DNA of 64,000 bases from DATFVA01 sp963771705 (GCA_963771705.1 CAVYUP010000005.1:1-64000); one strand, 5' to 3'; counted from the stretch's first letter, positions 32,481 through 41,920 are shown. Numbers and translations: made by a program. Notes: a model not told the origin generated them from the sequence alone.

Positions 32481-34934
32481 CTAATCCACTACAATAGGAA
32501 CTTCTACATCGTCATCGGGTATCACTTTGGCGATATCGGCAATGGAATCTCCATCCTTAAGACGAATGACCCTAACGCCCTGGGTATTCCTTCCCATTAC
32601 TCTTATATCTACCACACTCTGGCGTATAACCATACCATGTGAAGAAATTATAACAAGCTCATCGCCGTCAACAACTTCCATCATAGCAATCATTTTTCCA
32701 ACTTTATCACTTGTCTTCACGGTTATAACACCTTTTCCTCCGCGGTGTGTAATCCTGTAATCGTTTATATCTGAGCGCTTACCAAAGCCCTTTTCGGTAA
32801 CAACAAGAATACTGTCATTCCTTTTGATAACAAGGAGTCCAACAACCAGGTCGCCTTTAGAGAGCCTTATTCCGCGGACACCAGTTGAGACCCTTCCCAT
32901 ATCTCTTACATCCTTCTCGGTAAAACGAATTGCAAAACCATTCCTGGTTCCAAGAACGATATCATTATTGCCGTCAGTCATCTTAACAGAGATCAGTCTA
33001 TCATTTTTCACTAGGTTAATTGCGTTTATACCGCCTTTTCTCACGTTTCCATAAGCAGACAGAACTGTTTTCTTGATCGTCCCCTGCTGTGTTGCCATTA
33101 CAAGGTAATGGTTGTCATCAAATTCTTTAACGGTAACAAATGCTGTGATATTTTCTTCCTTATCCTTCTCAATCAGGTTAAGTATCGATCTTCCCCTGGA
33201 TGCACGTCCGCCTTCCGGAATTTCAAAGACCTTCAGCCAGTAGCACTTTCCTTTGTCTGTAAAGAATAAAATATACTGATGAGTGGAAGCGATAAACATA
33301 TGTTCAATGAAATCATCATCCTTGGTGCCCGCGCCGGTCACACCTTTACCTCCGCGTCCCTGCTTCCTGTATCCGCTCACCGGAAACCTTTTGATAAAGC
33401 CCCGATGGCTCATCGTTACAACAACATCCTCTTCTGCAATTGTATCTTCAAGCGAGAACTCTTCGTAACTATAGACAATTTCCGTTCTGCGTTCATCACC
33501 GTATCTTTCTTTTATCTGAAGCAGTTCGTCCTTGATTATAGAAAACCTTTTTTCTTCACTCTCCAGAATACCCTTTAGTTTCTCGATAAGTTTAATTGTT
33601 TCCTTATACTCATCTTCAATTTTCTTTCGCTCGAGTCCTGTAAGGCGCTGCAGTCTCATATCGAGGATAGCTTTAGCCTGTACCTCGCTCAACTTAAACT
33701 TGCGCATAAGGTTATTCTTGGCGGTCTCTGTATCTCTCGATTTCTTTATGGTATCTATTACAGCATCTATGTTGTCCAGCGCTATAATATATCCTTCAAG
33801 AATGTGGGCTCTTCGCTCTGCCGCATCCAGTTCGTATTTCGTTCTGCGGATAAGTACTTCCATCCGGTGATCGATGAAGTGTTTCATCATCTCTTTTAAA
33901 GTAAGCACCTTCGGCACCCCATGGACAAGGGCGAGCATGATTACTCCAAAAGTCGTCTGCATCTGAGTGTGCTTAAAGAGCTGATTAAGAACAACAGAAG
34001 GCTGGGCATCTCTCTTTAACTCAATCACAACTCGCATTCCGTCCCTGTCAGATTCATCTCTTATATTGGAAATATCCGTCAGTTTTCCCGCATGAACAAG
34101 GTCTGCTATTTTTTCGATAAGGTTGGCTTTATTAACCTGGTACGGCAGCTCTGTAATAACAATATTTTCTTTGTTATTCTTGAGTGTTTCTACGTTTGCT
34201 TTAGCACGTATAACAACCCTTCCACGACCGGTTAAGTAAGCTTCCTTAACTCCCTCATACCCGAAGATGATTCCTCCGGTAGGAAAGTCAGGTGCGGTTA
34301 CTATCTTCATCATCTTCTCATCAGAGATAGCGGGATTTTTTATGTAGGTAATAAGTCCATCAATAATCTCTGTAAGGTTGTGAGGGGGAATGTTTGTAGC
34401 CATACCTACCGCTATGCCGCTGGCCCCGTTTACCAGAAGGTTGGGTAGATAAGAAGGAAGCACAATCGGTTCTTGTAATGAATCGTCAAAATTCGGAGCA
34501 AAATCAACAGTGTTTTTATCGAGATCACGAAGCATTTCATCTGCTATGCGGTGAAGCCTTGCCTCAGTATAACGCATGGCTGCGGGGGAATCTCCATCAA
34601 CAGAGCCGAAATTTCCCTGTCCCTGCACAAGTGGATACCGCAATGAAAATTCCTGAACCATTCTAACCATAGAATCGTAAACAGCTGTATCTCCATGAGG
34701 ATGATACTTACCAAGCACCTCTCCCACAATCCTGGCTGATTTTTTATATGGTTTATTATTGGCTAATCCAAGCTCGTGCATTCCAAAAAGTACTCTCCTG
34801 TGCACCGGCTTTAATCCATCTCTTACATCGGGGAGAGCCCTGGAGACAATTACCGACATCGAGTAATCGATGTAAGATGACTTCATCTCCTCTTCAAGTG
34901 AAACAGGAACTATTTTTTCAAAAATCGTCGCCAT
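32481..34934 (-). CDS. gyrA: DNA gyrase subunit A
   Basis: Protein of 817 residues. Breakage-reunion domain with catalytic Tyr122 in AMRYTEARL. The quinolone-pocket helix reads HPHGDTAVYD, with Thr83 and Asp87 in E. coli numbering. The C-terminal beta-pinwheel carries the GyrA box in its QGRGGKG form (KQGRGGKGVTG), which distinguishes gyrase from topoisomerase IV. It works with GyrB, encoded 35 bases upstream on the same strand, to introduce negative supercoils. Last gene of the dnaA-side cluster, ending at the stem-loop at 32.4 kb. Confidence 0.97.
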   Translation of the reverse strand: MATIFEKIVPVSLEEEMKSSYIDYSMSVIVSRALPDVRDGLKPVHRRVLFGMHELGLANNKPYKKSARIVGEVLGKYHPHGDTAVYDSMVRMVQEFSLRYPLVQGQGNFGSVDGDSPAAMRYTEARLHRIADEMLRDLDKNTVDFAPNFDDSLQEPIVLPSYLPNLLVNGASGIAVGMATNIPPHNLTEIIDGLITYIKNPAISDEKMMKIVTAPDFPTGGIIFGYEGVKEAYLTGRGRVVIRAKANVETLKNNKENIVITELPYQVNKANLIEKIADLVHAGKLTDISNIRDESDRDGMRVVIELKRDAQPSVVLNQLFKHTQMQTTFGVIMLALVHGVPKVLTLKEMMKHFIDHRMEVLIRRTKYELDAAERRAHILEGYIIALDNIDAVIDTIKKSRDTETAKNNLMRKFKLSEVQAKAILDMRLQRLTGLERKKIEDEYKETIKLIEKLKGILESEEKRFSIIKDELLQIKERYGDERRTEIVYSYEEFSLEDTIAEEDVVVTMSHRGFIKRFPVSGYRKQGRGGKGVTGAGTKDDDFIEHMFIASTHQYILFFTDKGKCYWLKVFEIPEGGRASRGRSILNLIEKDKEENITAFVTVKEFDDNHYLVMATQQGTIKKTVLSAYGNVRKGGINAINLVKNDRLISVKMTDGNNDIVLGTRNGFAIRFTEKDVRDMGRVSTGVRGIRLSKGDLVVGLLVIKRNDSILVVTEKGFGKRSDINDYRITHRGGKGVITVKTSDKVGKMIAMMEVVDGDELVIISSHGMVIRQSVVDIRVMGRNTQGVRVIRLKDGDSIADIAKVIPDDDVEVPIVVD

Positions 34935-34969
34935 ATTTAATCTTCTTTAATTTGAACTTATTATTTTAA

Positions 34970-36937
34970 TTATACATCAAGGTTTCGAACATATTTTGCA
35001 TGTTTTTCTATAAACTCTCTTCTCGGTTCTACCGCGTCACCCATAAGTGTTTCGAATATCTTATCTGCGGTTGCGGCACTCTCCAGGGTAACCTGAAGAA
35101 CAGTTCTCGTCTCGGGGTTAATGGTGGTTTCCCAAAGCTGCTCAGGATTCATTTCACCAAGACCTTTATAACGGGAAATACTCACTCCTTTAATCGATCC
35201 TTCTTCTATCATTTCCTCAACCAGCTCTTCTGTATCCTCTTTGCCGTTCACTTTTAGACGCTTTAATATTTCATCTCTTTCCTTTTCATCGAAAGCATAA
35301 AACTCCTGTTTGCCTTTTTTAACTTTATAAAGAGGAGGCTGAGCAATGTATACTTTTCCGGATGTTATTAGATCAGCCATATATCGGTACAGAAAGGTTA
35401 AAAGCAGAGTTCGTATATGACTTCCATCAACATCGGCATCCGTCATCAAAATTACTTTGCCGTACCGTGATTTCGACTGATCGAAATCCTGGCCAAGTCC
35501 CGCCCCAATTGCCGAAATAATTGCTTTAATCTCGTTATTCTCAAGGATTTTATTAATCTTGGCTTTTTCTACGTTCAGTATCTTTCCTTTTAGGGGAAGT
35601 ATTGCCTGGAATCTTCTATCCCGGCCCTGTTTTGCTGACCCGCCTGCAGAATCTCCCTCAACGATATAGATTTCACAATGCTCAGGATCGGTAATAGAGC
35701 AATCCGCAAGCTTTCCCGGAAGATTCATCGTATCCAGTGCATTTTTCCTTCTGGCGAGATCCCTTGCTTTCCTGGCGGCTTCTCTGGCCTCTGCTGCTCT
35801 CATGCATTTCTCGATAACTTTCTTGCCTACAGAAGGGTTCTCCTCTAGAAATTCGGAGAGTTTTTCGCCAACCATTGTTTCAACTGCCGATTTGGTTTCA
35901 CTGTTGCCAAGTTTCGTTTTTGTCTGGCCTTCAAACTGTGGATCCGCAACCTTAACAGAAATTACTGCGGTGAGTCCTTCACGGAAATCATCTCCAGTCA
36001 GGCTGATTTTATCATCTTTTATTAGTCCGTTCTTGGAGGCATAGTTGTTCATCGTTCTCGTTAAAGCGGTTTTGAATCCTACAAGATGTGTTCCCCCCTC
36101 ATGAGTATTTATATTATTAACATAGGAGAAAATATTTTCACTGTAGCCGTCTGTATACTGAAACGCAATCTCTATAGGCGTGTTATCTTTTTCACCTTCA
36201 ATGTAAATGGTTTTATGAAGAGGCTGCCTGGATTCATCCAGATATTTTACGAATTCAATTAATCCGCCTTTAAAATGAAAACTTTCTTCTTCACCATTTC
36301 TCAGGTCTTTAATATTTATCGTAACGTCCTTATTAAGGTAGGCTAGCTCCCGCATTCTTTCTGCTATTGTGTCGAACTTAAATTTATCAACTTTAAATAT
36401 CTCGTTATCCGGGAAAAAGGTTGTTTTTGTTCCGGATTCATTTTTCTTTGCTTTGCCTATTTCCTTTACCGGTTTTACAGGAAATCCTCTTTTATACTCC
36501 TGAAAATATATCTTTCCATCCCGCTTAACCTCAACGCGGCACCATTCTGATAACGCATTCACTACAGAAACTCCAACACCATGCAAACCGCCGGAAACTT
36601 TGTAAGTGTTTTTATCAAACTTACCGCCTGCATGAAGCACCGTCATAACTACTTCCAGAGCTGAACGTTTTTCCTCGGGGTGCATATCTACAGGAATTCC
36701 TCTTCCATTATCCTCAACAGTAAGACTCTCATCCTTATTTATGGTTATCTCAATCTTATCTGCATATCCGGCCAGAGCCTCATCAATACTGTTATCAACC
36801 ACCTCATTTACAAGGTGATGAAATCCTCTTGTGCTCACATCACCAATATACATCGCGGGTCTTTTCCGGACAGCCTCGAGACCTTTCAGTACATTTATAT
36901 TTTTAGCACTATAATCACTTGTGTTTGCTTTTACCAT
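34970..36937 (-). CDS. gyrB: DNA gyrase subunit B
   Basis: ATPase subunit of 655 residues. The GHKL ATP site is visible (EVVDNSIDEALAG, VEDNGRGIPVDMH, GGLHGVGVSVVNALS), then the transducer domain and the TOPRIM domain with EGDSAGGSAKQGRDR and the metal-binding DADVDGSHI, then the C-terminal PLYKV and GLGEMNPEQLWETT motifs. It lies between dciA (40 bases) and gyrA (35 bases) on one strand, probably one transcript. Confidence 0.97.
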   Translation of the reverse strand: MVKANTSDYSAKNINVLKGLEAVRKRPAMYIGDVSTRGFHHLVNEVVDNSIDEALAGYADKIEITINKDESLTVEDNGRGIPVDMHPEEKRSALEVVMTVLHAGGKFDKNTYKVSGGLHGVGVSVVNALSEWCRVEVKRDGKIYFQEYKRGFPVKPVKEIGKAKKNESGTKTTFFPDNEIFKVDKFKFDTIAERMRELAYLNKDVTINIKDLRNGEEESFHFKGGLIEFVKYLDESRQPLHKTIYIEGEKDNTPIEIAFQYTDGYSENIFSYVNNINTHEGGTHLVGFKTALTRTMNNYASKNGLIKDDKISLTGDDFREGLTAVISVKVADPQFEGQTKTKLGNSETKSAVETMVGEKLSEFLEENPSVGKKVIEKCMRAAEAREAARKARDLARRKNALDTMNLPGKLADCSITDPEHCEIYIVEGDSAGGSAKQGRDRRFQAILPLKGKILNVEKAKINKILENNEIKAIISAIGAGLGQDFDQSKSRYGKVILMTDADVDGSHIRTLLLTFLYRYMADLITSGKVYIAQPPLYKVKKGKQEFYAFDEKERDEILKRLKVNGKEDTEELVEEMIEEGSIKGVSISRYKGLGEMNPEQLWETTINPETRTVLQVTLESAATADKIFETLMGDAVEPRREFIEKHAKYVRNLDV

Positions 36938-36977
36938 ACGTCCTGACCATTATATTAGTTGTTTCTTTTCGGGGATA

Positions 36978-37262
36978 TCATTGAAATCTTATCCCTTTTA
37001 TTCTTTCTTCTTTAAAATAGTTGTTCACCTTGCTTACAAGCTGGCTTTCGCGAAATTTCAATTCGCTGCGGAGAATAGAATTCTCTACGCTTATAAATAA
37101 TAATTTCTTATCCACCTTAATTGGTTTTATAACCTTTTTCATTTCAGGAAAAATCTTATAGAATTCCAGTACAACATCCGATTGCTTAACTGTTTTCCTG
37201 AGTGCTGCAAGTCCTGGGTTTCCTTCAAATATTTCAGCAAGGCTTTTAAAGTTATCAGGCAT
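36978..37262 (-). CDS. dciA: DciA (DUF721) helicase-loading protein
   Basis: Protein of 94 residues of the DUF721/DciA family, which helps load the replicative helicase in bacteria lacking DnaC/DnaI. It shows the DUF721 pattern: an N-terminal helix, KIFPEMKKVIKPIKVDKKLLFISVENSI-type strand pair (FPEMKKVIKP, LLFISVENS) and SELKFRESQLVSKVN. It overlaps recF by 8 bases, as is common for recF-dciA-gyrB. Confidence 0.85.
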   Translation of the reverse strand: MPDNFKSLAEIFEGNPGLAALRKTVKQSDVVLEFYKIFPEMKKVIKPIKVDKKLLFISVENSILRSELKFRESQLVSKVNNYFKEERIKGIRFQ

Positions 37263-38367
37263 TAGAAATTACTCCTTTACGTATCCTGAAAACATTATCT
37301 TCTTCCCTTATATTAAGAAAAGTAAGATTTGAAAAATCTGTAAGTGTTATGAAGGCCTGACCTACATCTCTTAAATATTCACTGATTTTTACAGACCTGC
37401 TTGTGTCTAATTCTCCAAAAACATCATCCAGAAGAAAAAGGGGTGTTTTTCCTGAAACCTCTTTCAAATAAAAAAACTCGGCAAACCTCAATACAACCTG
37501 ATAGGTTTTGTGCTGTCCCTGCGACCCGTATGTTCTGAGGTTCATTCCGTTAATTTCAAGTAAGTAATCATCCCGATGAGGGCCTGCAAGGTTAGTTGCT
37601 CTTCTAAGCTCTTCTTCCTTCTTTTCTTCTAGTAATTCGCCGAATCTTGTTTGAATATCTCCATTAGGACTATCTTCAAGGAATGAATAGGATATCCCGG
37701 GAAACTCATCATTTCCCATTATTATTTTATAAGATTCTTTGATATAACCATTAAATTCCTTTATAAAATCCAAACGATGCCGGATGATTTCAGTTCCTGA
37801 ATTTATCAGTTTTTCCGTCCAGGCATCAAGTTCATTATAAAGACCGGGGTTTCTTGATTCTTTAATCCTTGATAAAAGTGAGGACCTTTGGCGAAGTGTT
37901 TTATTATAATCCAGCAATATTTTTAAATATGTCACACTTGCCTGGGATATTACCGAATCAATAAATTTTCTTCTCTCAGATGGGGGCCCCTGCGTAATTG
38001 AATGATCTGCAGGGGTAAGTATAACCACAGGAAACCTGCCTATTACATCAGCTGACCGGGACACAATTTTGTTGTTCTGAAAATAGTTCTTTCTGTTTTC
38101 TGAGAAGTTATATAAAATCTTTACTTTGTCTTGTGTTAAATCTGTAAACATTCCATCTATTTCGAATTCATTCTCATCAAATCTTAAGGCTTCACTATCA
38201 ACTTTGGTGTTAAAACTCTTAGTTGTACATAAGTAATAAATTGACTCCAGTATAGATGTTTTGCCCTCTCCGTTGCCGCCTACTATATAATTTAAATTAT
38301 CTGAAAATTCTAATTCGGTGTTTTCATGAATCCTAAAATTTTTAAGGCGGATGGATTTCAAAATCAT
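37255..38367 (-). CDS. recF: RecF DNA repair ATPase
   Basis: SMC-like ATPase of 370 residues that acts in gap repair with RecO and RecR. It has Walker A GGNGEGKTSILE (about 31-42), LKNFRIHENTELEF at the start, TPADHSITQGPPSERRKF, signature AGPHRDD, YGSQGQHKT and Walker B LFLLDDVFGELD. It starts two bases after the dnaN stop and overlaps dciA. Confidence 0.96.
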   Translation of the reverse strand: MILKSIRLKNFRIHENTELEFSDNLNYIVGGNGEGKTSILESIYYLCTTKSFNTKVDSEALRFDENEFEIDGMFTDLTQDKVKILYNFSENRKNYFQNNKIVSRSADVIGRFPVVILTPADHSITQGPPSERRKFIDSVISQASVTYLKILLDYNKTLRQRSSLLSRIKESRNPGLYNELDAWTEKLINSGTEIIRHRLDFIKEFNGYIKESYKIIMGNDEFPGISYSFLEDSPNGDIQTRFGELLEEKKEEELRRATNLAGPHRDDYLLEINGMNLRTYGSQGQHKTYQVVLRFAEFFYLKEVSGKTPLFLLDDVFGELDTSRSVKISEYLRDVGQAFITLTDFSNLTFLNIREEDNVFRIRKGVISNA

Positions 38368-38369
38368 AT

Positions 38370-39479
38370 TTAATTATTTAATCGTACAGGCATCAGCAGG
38401 AGCATCAATTCTTCATTTTCTTGTGATTTTGAAGGTTCGATTATACATGCTTTCGTAGGTGAATGCAATTTAAATATAACCTGTTCATCGTTAATATGAG
38501 TCAATACGTCATTTACATATCCTGTATTAAAGCCGATATCCATCGGATCACCTTTGTAATCACATTCTATGTTTTCTTTTGCGCTGGAACCATGATCTAT
38601 ATCCTCTGCTGATACTTCAAGGTTATCACCGGTAATTGAGAATTTAACCTGTTTTGAGTTTGCAGTAGAAAACAGCATCATTCTTTTAATTGTTGAAAGA
38701 AGATCTGAGGTCTTTGCGGTTAAAATGTTCTCGTTTTCCAATGGAATAACGCTGTTGTATGCCGGATATTTTTCCCCTATAAGCCTCGTTATTAATTCTA
38801 GTTCACCCAGATTGAATGCGATATTGGTTTTACTCAGATACATTTTTATATCTGAATCTCCCAATAATTTAGATAAAACCGATATAGCCCTCTCGGGAAC
38901 TATATATTGTTCATCATTTGAAGATATTATAGTTTTGTTTATATACTTCACCAGTCTGTGTCCGTCTGTAGTTACAAATCTTAACCCCTCGCTGGTGAAT
39001 TCCATCAAAGTTCCCGTCATTGCAGGACGCATATCTTCCTTGCTCATCGCAAATGAAGATTGCTCAATCATCTTTTTCAAATCCTGCCCGTTCATTGAAA
39101 TTTCTTTCTCTTTAGAAACAGCGGGAATTTCAGGAAAATCATCCGATGGAGAATAACTTATATTATATGTTCCGTTGTCTGTCTGAATCTTTAATTTTGA
39201 ATTCTTTTCTGTTTCAAATTTAATCTGATTATCACCAAGCGACCTGATTATATCATAGAAAAGTTTTGCGGGTATAACCATTTTCAGATCTTCATCAGAT
39301 GGTACATTCAGAGATGAGCGAAGAGCGATCTCCATATCTGTTGCGCTAACTGTCATTAAACCGTCTTTAATTTCAACGAGGAAATTTTCCAATACCGGCA
39401 TCGGTGTACGGCTGGGAACAGCAGGAATAATTTTGGATAAAAGTTTTTCCAGAACTTTACTGTTTACTTTGAATTCCAT
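38370..39479 (-). CDS. dnaN: DNA polymerase III sliding clamp (beta subunit)
   Basis: Protein of 369 residues with three clamp domains and the family's C-terminal LLMPVRL. Marks: PAVPSRTPMPVLENFL near the start, DMRPAMTGTLMEF and FVTTDGHRLV. It is preceded by AAAGGAG (11 bases upstream of ATG). The 455-base gap to dnaA probably holds its promoter and part of the origin. Confidence 0.97.
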   Translation of the reverse strand: MEFKVNSKVLEKLLSKIIPAVPSRTPMPVLENFLVEIKDGLMTVSATDMEIALRSSLNVPSDEDLKMVIPAKLFYDIIRSLGDNQIKFETEKNSKLKIQTDNGTYNISYSPSDDFPEIPAVSKEKEISMNGQDLKKMIEQSSFAMSKEDMRPAMTGTLMEFTSEGLRFVTTDGHRLVKYINKTIISSNDEQYIVPERAISVLSKLLGDSDIKMYLSKTNIAFNLGELELITRLIGEKYPAYNSVIPLENENILTAKTSDLLSTIKRMMLFSTANSKQVKFSITGDNLEVSAEDIDHGSSAKENIECDYKGDPMDIGFNTGYVNDVLTHINDEQVIFKLHSPTKACIIEPSKSQENEELMLLLMPVRLNN

Positions 39480-39767
39480 TGACTCATTCTCCTTTTAAAG
39501 CATATTAAAATAGTAAAAAAGGCCGCTAATCTCAATGAATTTAGTTGGTATAAAATAGGTTTTCGGCTGAAAACAGGGATTTATTTTCAATTAAAATATA
39601 ACACAAAAAACGATGTATTGTAAAAAAAATTATTTTATTAACTCCCTATTATTAATTAATGGATTAATTAATTAATTAATAATAAATATAATAATGATGT
39701 GGATATGTTGATTCGGATAAATACTTCGAATGATAACAGCTTTTGCAGTAATTATACCTTTCCTAGG

Positions 39768-39776
39768 TGTGGATAA
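39768..39776 (-). promoter_or_regulatory. DnaA box downstream of dnaA
   Basis: Perfect consensus TTATCCACA on the minus (dnaA-coding) strand, in the gap between dnaA and dnaN, the strongest of four same-orientation boxes there. Confidence 0.75.
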
Positions 39777-39872
39777 AAAAAAACAAAATAGCTTTTATAA
39801 ACATAATGCGGATAACCCTTACCTTTTCAACATCGTAAATATATGTTCTTCACATGTTTCTAACATTTGAGG

Positions 39873-39908
39873 CAAAAAAAAAGAGACTGCCCTTTTGAGA
39901 CAGTCTCT
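39873..39908 (-). terminator. Terminator of dnaA
   Basis: Minus-strand stem AGAGACTG/CAGTCTCT (39901-39908 and 39882-39889) with an 11-base loop, followed on that strand by a run of nine T (A run at 39874-39882 on the plus strand). Confidence 0.85.
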
Positions 39909-39934
39909 CTGGTAATATTAAATTTAAAAGTTAT

Positions 39935-41338
39935 CTATGAACACTTAAGTTCAATCTGTGAGCGGACGTTATTTACGATCTCTTTTAAGGATTGATCCTT
40001 TGACATTGAGTCCTCTATTGTTGTACAGGAATGAATGACAGTTGAGTGATCCCGGCCTCCAAAATGAAGTCCAATTGTCTTTAATGAGGATTTTGTCAGT
40101 TCCTTTGAAAGATACATCGCTATCTGACGCGCCAGAACGATCTCTTTTTTTCTTGTCTTATCCCTGATTTTATTTTCGGCGACATTTAAAACTTCGCAAA
40201 CGATATGTGTAATCGTCTCAATCGTAACATTTACTTTTCTATCCGTTGCTATCTCTTTAACTGTTTTCTTCGCAAGGTCAAGATTTATTTCCCTGGAATT
40301 AAGAGAAGCATTTGCCAGAAGCTTTATCAGGCAGCCTTCCAGTTCTCTTATGTTGGAAGTAATATTGTTTGCAACATATTCCAGAATATCGGGAGAAATT
40401 TCAAGACCGTAATCTTCCGATTTCTTTTTAAGAATAGCTATTCGCATTTCAAGTTCCGGTGGCTGAATGTCTGCTGCCAGTCCCCACTGGAATCTGGAAA
40501 TAAGTCTGTCATCCAGTCCTTTAAGATCTTTAGGGGCGCGGTCGCTAGAGAGAATTATCTGTTTCCTTGACTGGTGAAGGGTGTTGAAGATATGAAAAAA
40601 GTGATCCTGTGTTTTTTCTTTTCCAATCAGGAATTGGATGTCGTCGATAATAAGGACGTCCATGCTTCTATAGAAGTTGGAAAAATCATTTACGGTATTG
40701 GATTGAATAGCTTCTACAAATTCAACCGTAAATATATCTGATGAAAGGTATATTATTTTTTTAGAAGGAAATGATTCAAGTATTTTATTTCCTATAGCCT
40801 GCACAAGATGGGTTTTTCCAAGACCAACACCGCCATAGACGAAGAATGGATTAAAGGATGTTCCGCCCGGGTTTTCACTGATTGCCCCCGCCGCTGCTCT
40901 TGCGAGCTGGTTCCCCTCACCCTTAATAAAGTTATCAAAAGTATAACGGGGATTTAAATATGTTTCATGCTTCGGCTGCTGGACTGCTGCTTCTCTGGGC
41001 AACTGAATTATGGGAAGGTCTCTTTCACGGTTTTCTTTCTTATCCTTACTATCTTTGTCTTCAGCAATGATGTAGGATAGTCTTGCCTCGGGACCTATGA
41101 TGTCTAGTATTGTTCTATTAATCAGGGTATTATAATGCTCATCAATCCATTCCCAGAAAAATTGACTGGGAATCTGCACTTTTAACGTAAAATTGGTTAA
41201 TTCAAGCGGCTTGATGGGTAAAAACCAGGTGTTATACGTCATCAGGGTGACGTTTTCTTTGATAGATTTGAGACATTCCTTCCAAACAGAGGCAGCATCA
41301 TGATGGTCGGGTTTATTAAGAGAGGACACGTTCATCAT
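39935..41338 (-). CDS. dnaA: Chromosomal replication initiator DnaA
   Basis: Protein of 467 residues: domain I (about 15-90), a linker, AAA+ domain with Walker A GGVGLGKTHLVQAIGN (about 168-183), Walker B LIIDDIQFL and a sensor RLISRFQWG, and the DNA-binding domain with the DnaA signature GGRDHSTVIHSC. A perfect DnaA box lies 6 bases upstream of its start codon, which suggests autoregulation. Divergent from rpmH. Confidence 0.98.
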   Translation of the reverse strand: MMNVSSLNKPDHHDAASVWKECLKSIKENVTLMTYNTWFLPIKPLELTNFTLKVQIPSQFFWEWIDEHYNTLINRTILDIIGPEARLSYIIAEDKDSKDKKENRERDLPIIQLPREAAVQQPKHETYLNPRYTFDNFIKGEGNQLARAAAGAISENPGGTSFNPFFVYGGVGLGKTHLVQAIGNKILESFPSKKIIYLSSDIFTVEFVEAIQSNTVNDFSNFYRSMDVLIIDDIQFLIGKEKTQDHFFHIFNTLHQSRKQIILSSDRAPKDLKGLDDRLISRFQWGLAADIQPPELEMRIAILKKKSEDYGLEISPDILEYVANNITSNIRELEGCLIKLLANASLNSREINLDLAKKTVKEIATDRKVNVTIETITHIVCEVLNVAENKIRDKTRKKEIVLARQIAMYLSKELTKSSLKTIGLHFGGRDHSTVIHSCTTIEDSMSKDQSLKEIVNNVRSQIELKCS

Positions 41339-41344
41339 TTATAA

Positions 41345-41353
41345 TTATCCACA
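41345..41353 (+). promoter_or_regulatory. DnaA box at the dnaA start
   Basis: Perfect TTATCCACA, beginning 7 bases upstream of the dnaA ATG. Bound DnaA would cover the translation-initiation region of its own gene. Confidence 0.75.
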
Positions 41354-41709
41354 GAAAAAAAGAATAAAATCTTTTGAAAAAACACTTATTTACAAATTAA
41401 CTTTTTATGACACCGAAGACTATTAACAATTTCTTAACATTAGGCAGCGCCCCCTAATCGATTATAAATTAAAGAGTTAGAGACGGCGGGTTCAATTATT
41501 AACAATTATTTCAAAAAACGAAGGGGAAACTTTTACCCCTCGGCAATTGTGAAACGTTTTCACATTCCAAAATTATCAACAAGTTATGAACATAAATTTC
41601 GGGTGTCAGACACAGGGAAAAAATATGAAGTATTTTCTCATACCGCAAATTAATCTTTTAAAAAGTGCATAAAAAAATCCCCGATCCTGTTTTTTCTAAA
41701 ATTAATTGT

Positions 41710-41741
41710 CTTGCTTGTTTATGTTATTAAGGCTATTTTTG
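41710..41741 (+). promoter_or_regulatory. FCB-type promoter of rpmH
   Basis: CTTG (41710-41713), 20 bases, TATTTTTG (41734-41741) matches the -33/-7 consensus; the start is expected near 41748, about 20 bases before the rpmH ATG. Confidence 0.6.
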
Positions 41742-41768
41742 AAGTCTTTTTGATAAATAGGAGCATAA

Positions 41769-41915
41769 ATGAAGCGGACTTTTCAGCCCAGCAATAGAAA
41801 AAGAAAAAATAAGCATGGATTCCGGGAAAGAATGAAGACTAAAAACGGAAGAAAAGTGCTAGCACGAAGAAGAGCAAAAGGAAGAAAGAAGCTAACCGTC
41901 AGCGACGAGATGTAA
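41769..41915 (+). CDS. rpmH: Ribosomal protein bL34
   Basis: A 48-codon gene. The protein begins MKRTFQPSNRKRKNKHGFR and continues with MKTKNGRKVLARRRAKGRK, the full L34 pattern. It is a very basic protein of the large ribosomal subunit. AGGAG lies 5 bases upstream (41759-41763). First gene of the rpmH-rnpA-yidD-yidC cluster that commonly faces dnaA at the origin. Confidence 0.97.
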   Translation: MKRTFQPSNRKRKNKHGFRERMKTKNGRKVLARRRAKGRKKLTVSDEM

Positions 41916-41920
41916 CTGTT

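Larger units (their letters stand above)
39480..39934. other. dnaA-dnaN intergenic region, probable oriC part with DUE
   Basis: DnaA boxes, all in one orientation: TGTGGATAA at 39768-39776 (perfect), TGTGGATAT at 39698-39706, TGCGGATAA at 39807-39815 (each one mismatch) and TTCGGATAA at 39712-39720 (two mismatches). Directly beside them lies an almost pure A/T tract (39621-39697) containing repeated ATTA units and TAA triplets, a good DNA-unwinding element. Order (dnaA end, boxes, AT tract, dnaN) is that of the B. subtilis downstream oriC half. The dnaA terminator lies at 39873-39908. Confidence 0.7.
41339..41768. other. dnaA-rpmH intergenic region, probable oriC part
   Basis: A 430-base gap between the divergent dnaA and rpmH genes. 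It holds a perfect DnaA box TTATCCACA (41345-41353), weaker boxes TTATTAACA (41496-41504), TTATCAACA (41573-41581) and TTATGAACA (41584-41592), a perfect inverted repeat TGTGAAA-CGT-TTTCACA (41548-41564), a short AGGGG/CCCCT hairpin just before it, and the rpmH promoter (41710-41741). Confidence 0.65.

Noticed and set aside
32481..34934. Thr at the gyrase A position equivalent to E. coli Ser83 as a quinolone-resistance mutation
   Set aside because: Thr is the natural residue at this position in several bacteria; nothing shows it was acquired.
41548..41564. CRP-binding site in the origin region
   Set aside because: The half sites TGTGA and TCACA are 7 bases apart rather than 6, and no CRP is in the window. 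Kept only as an uncharacterised palindrome.
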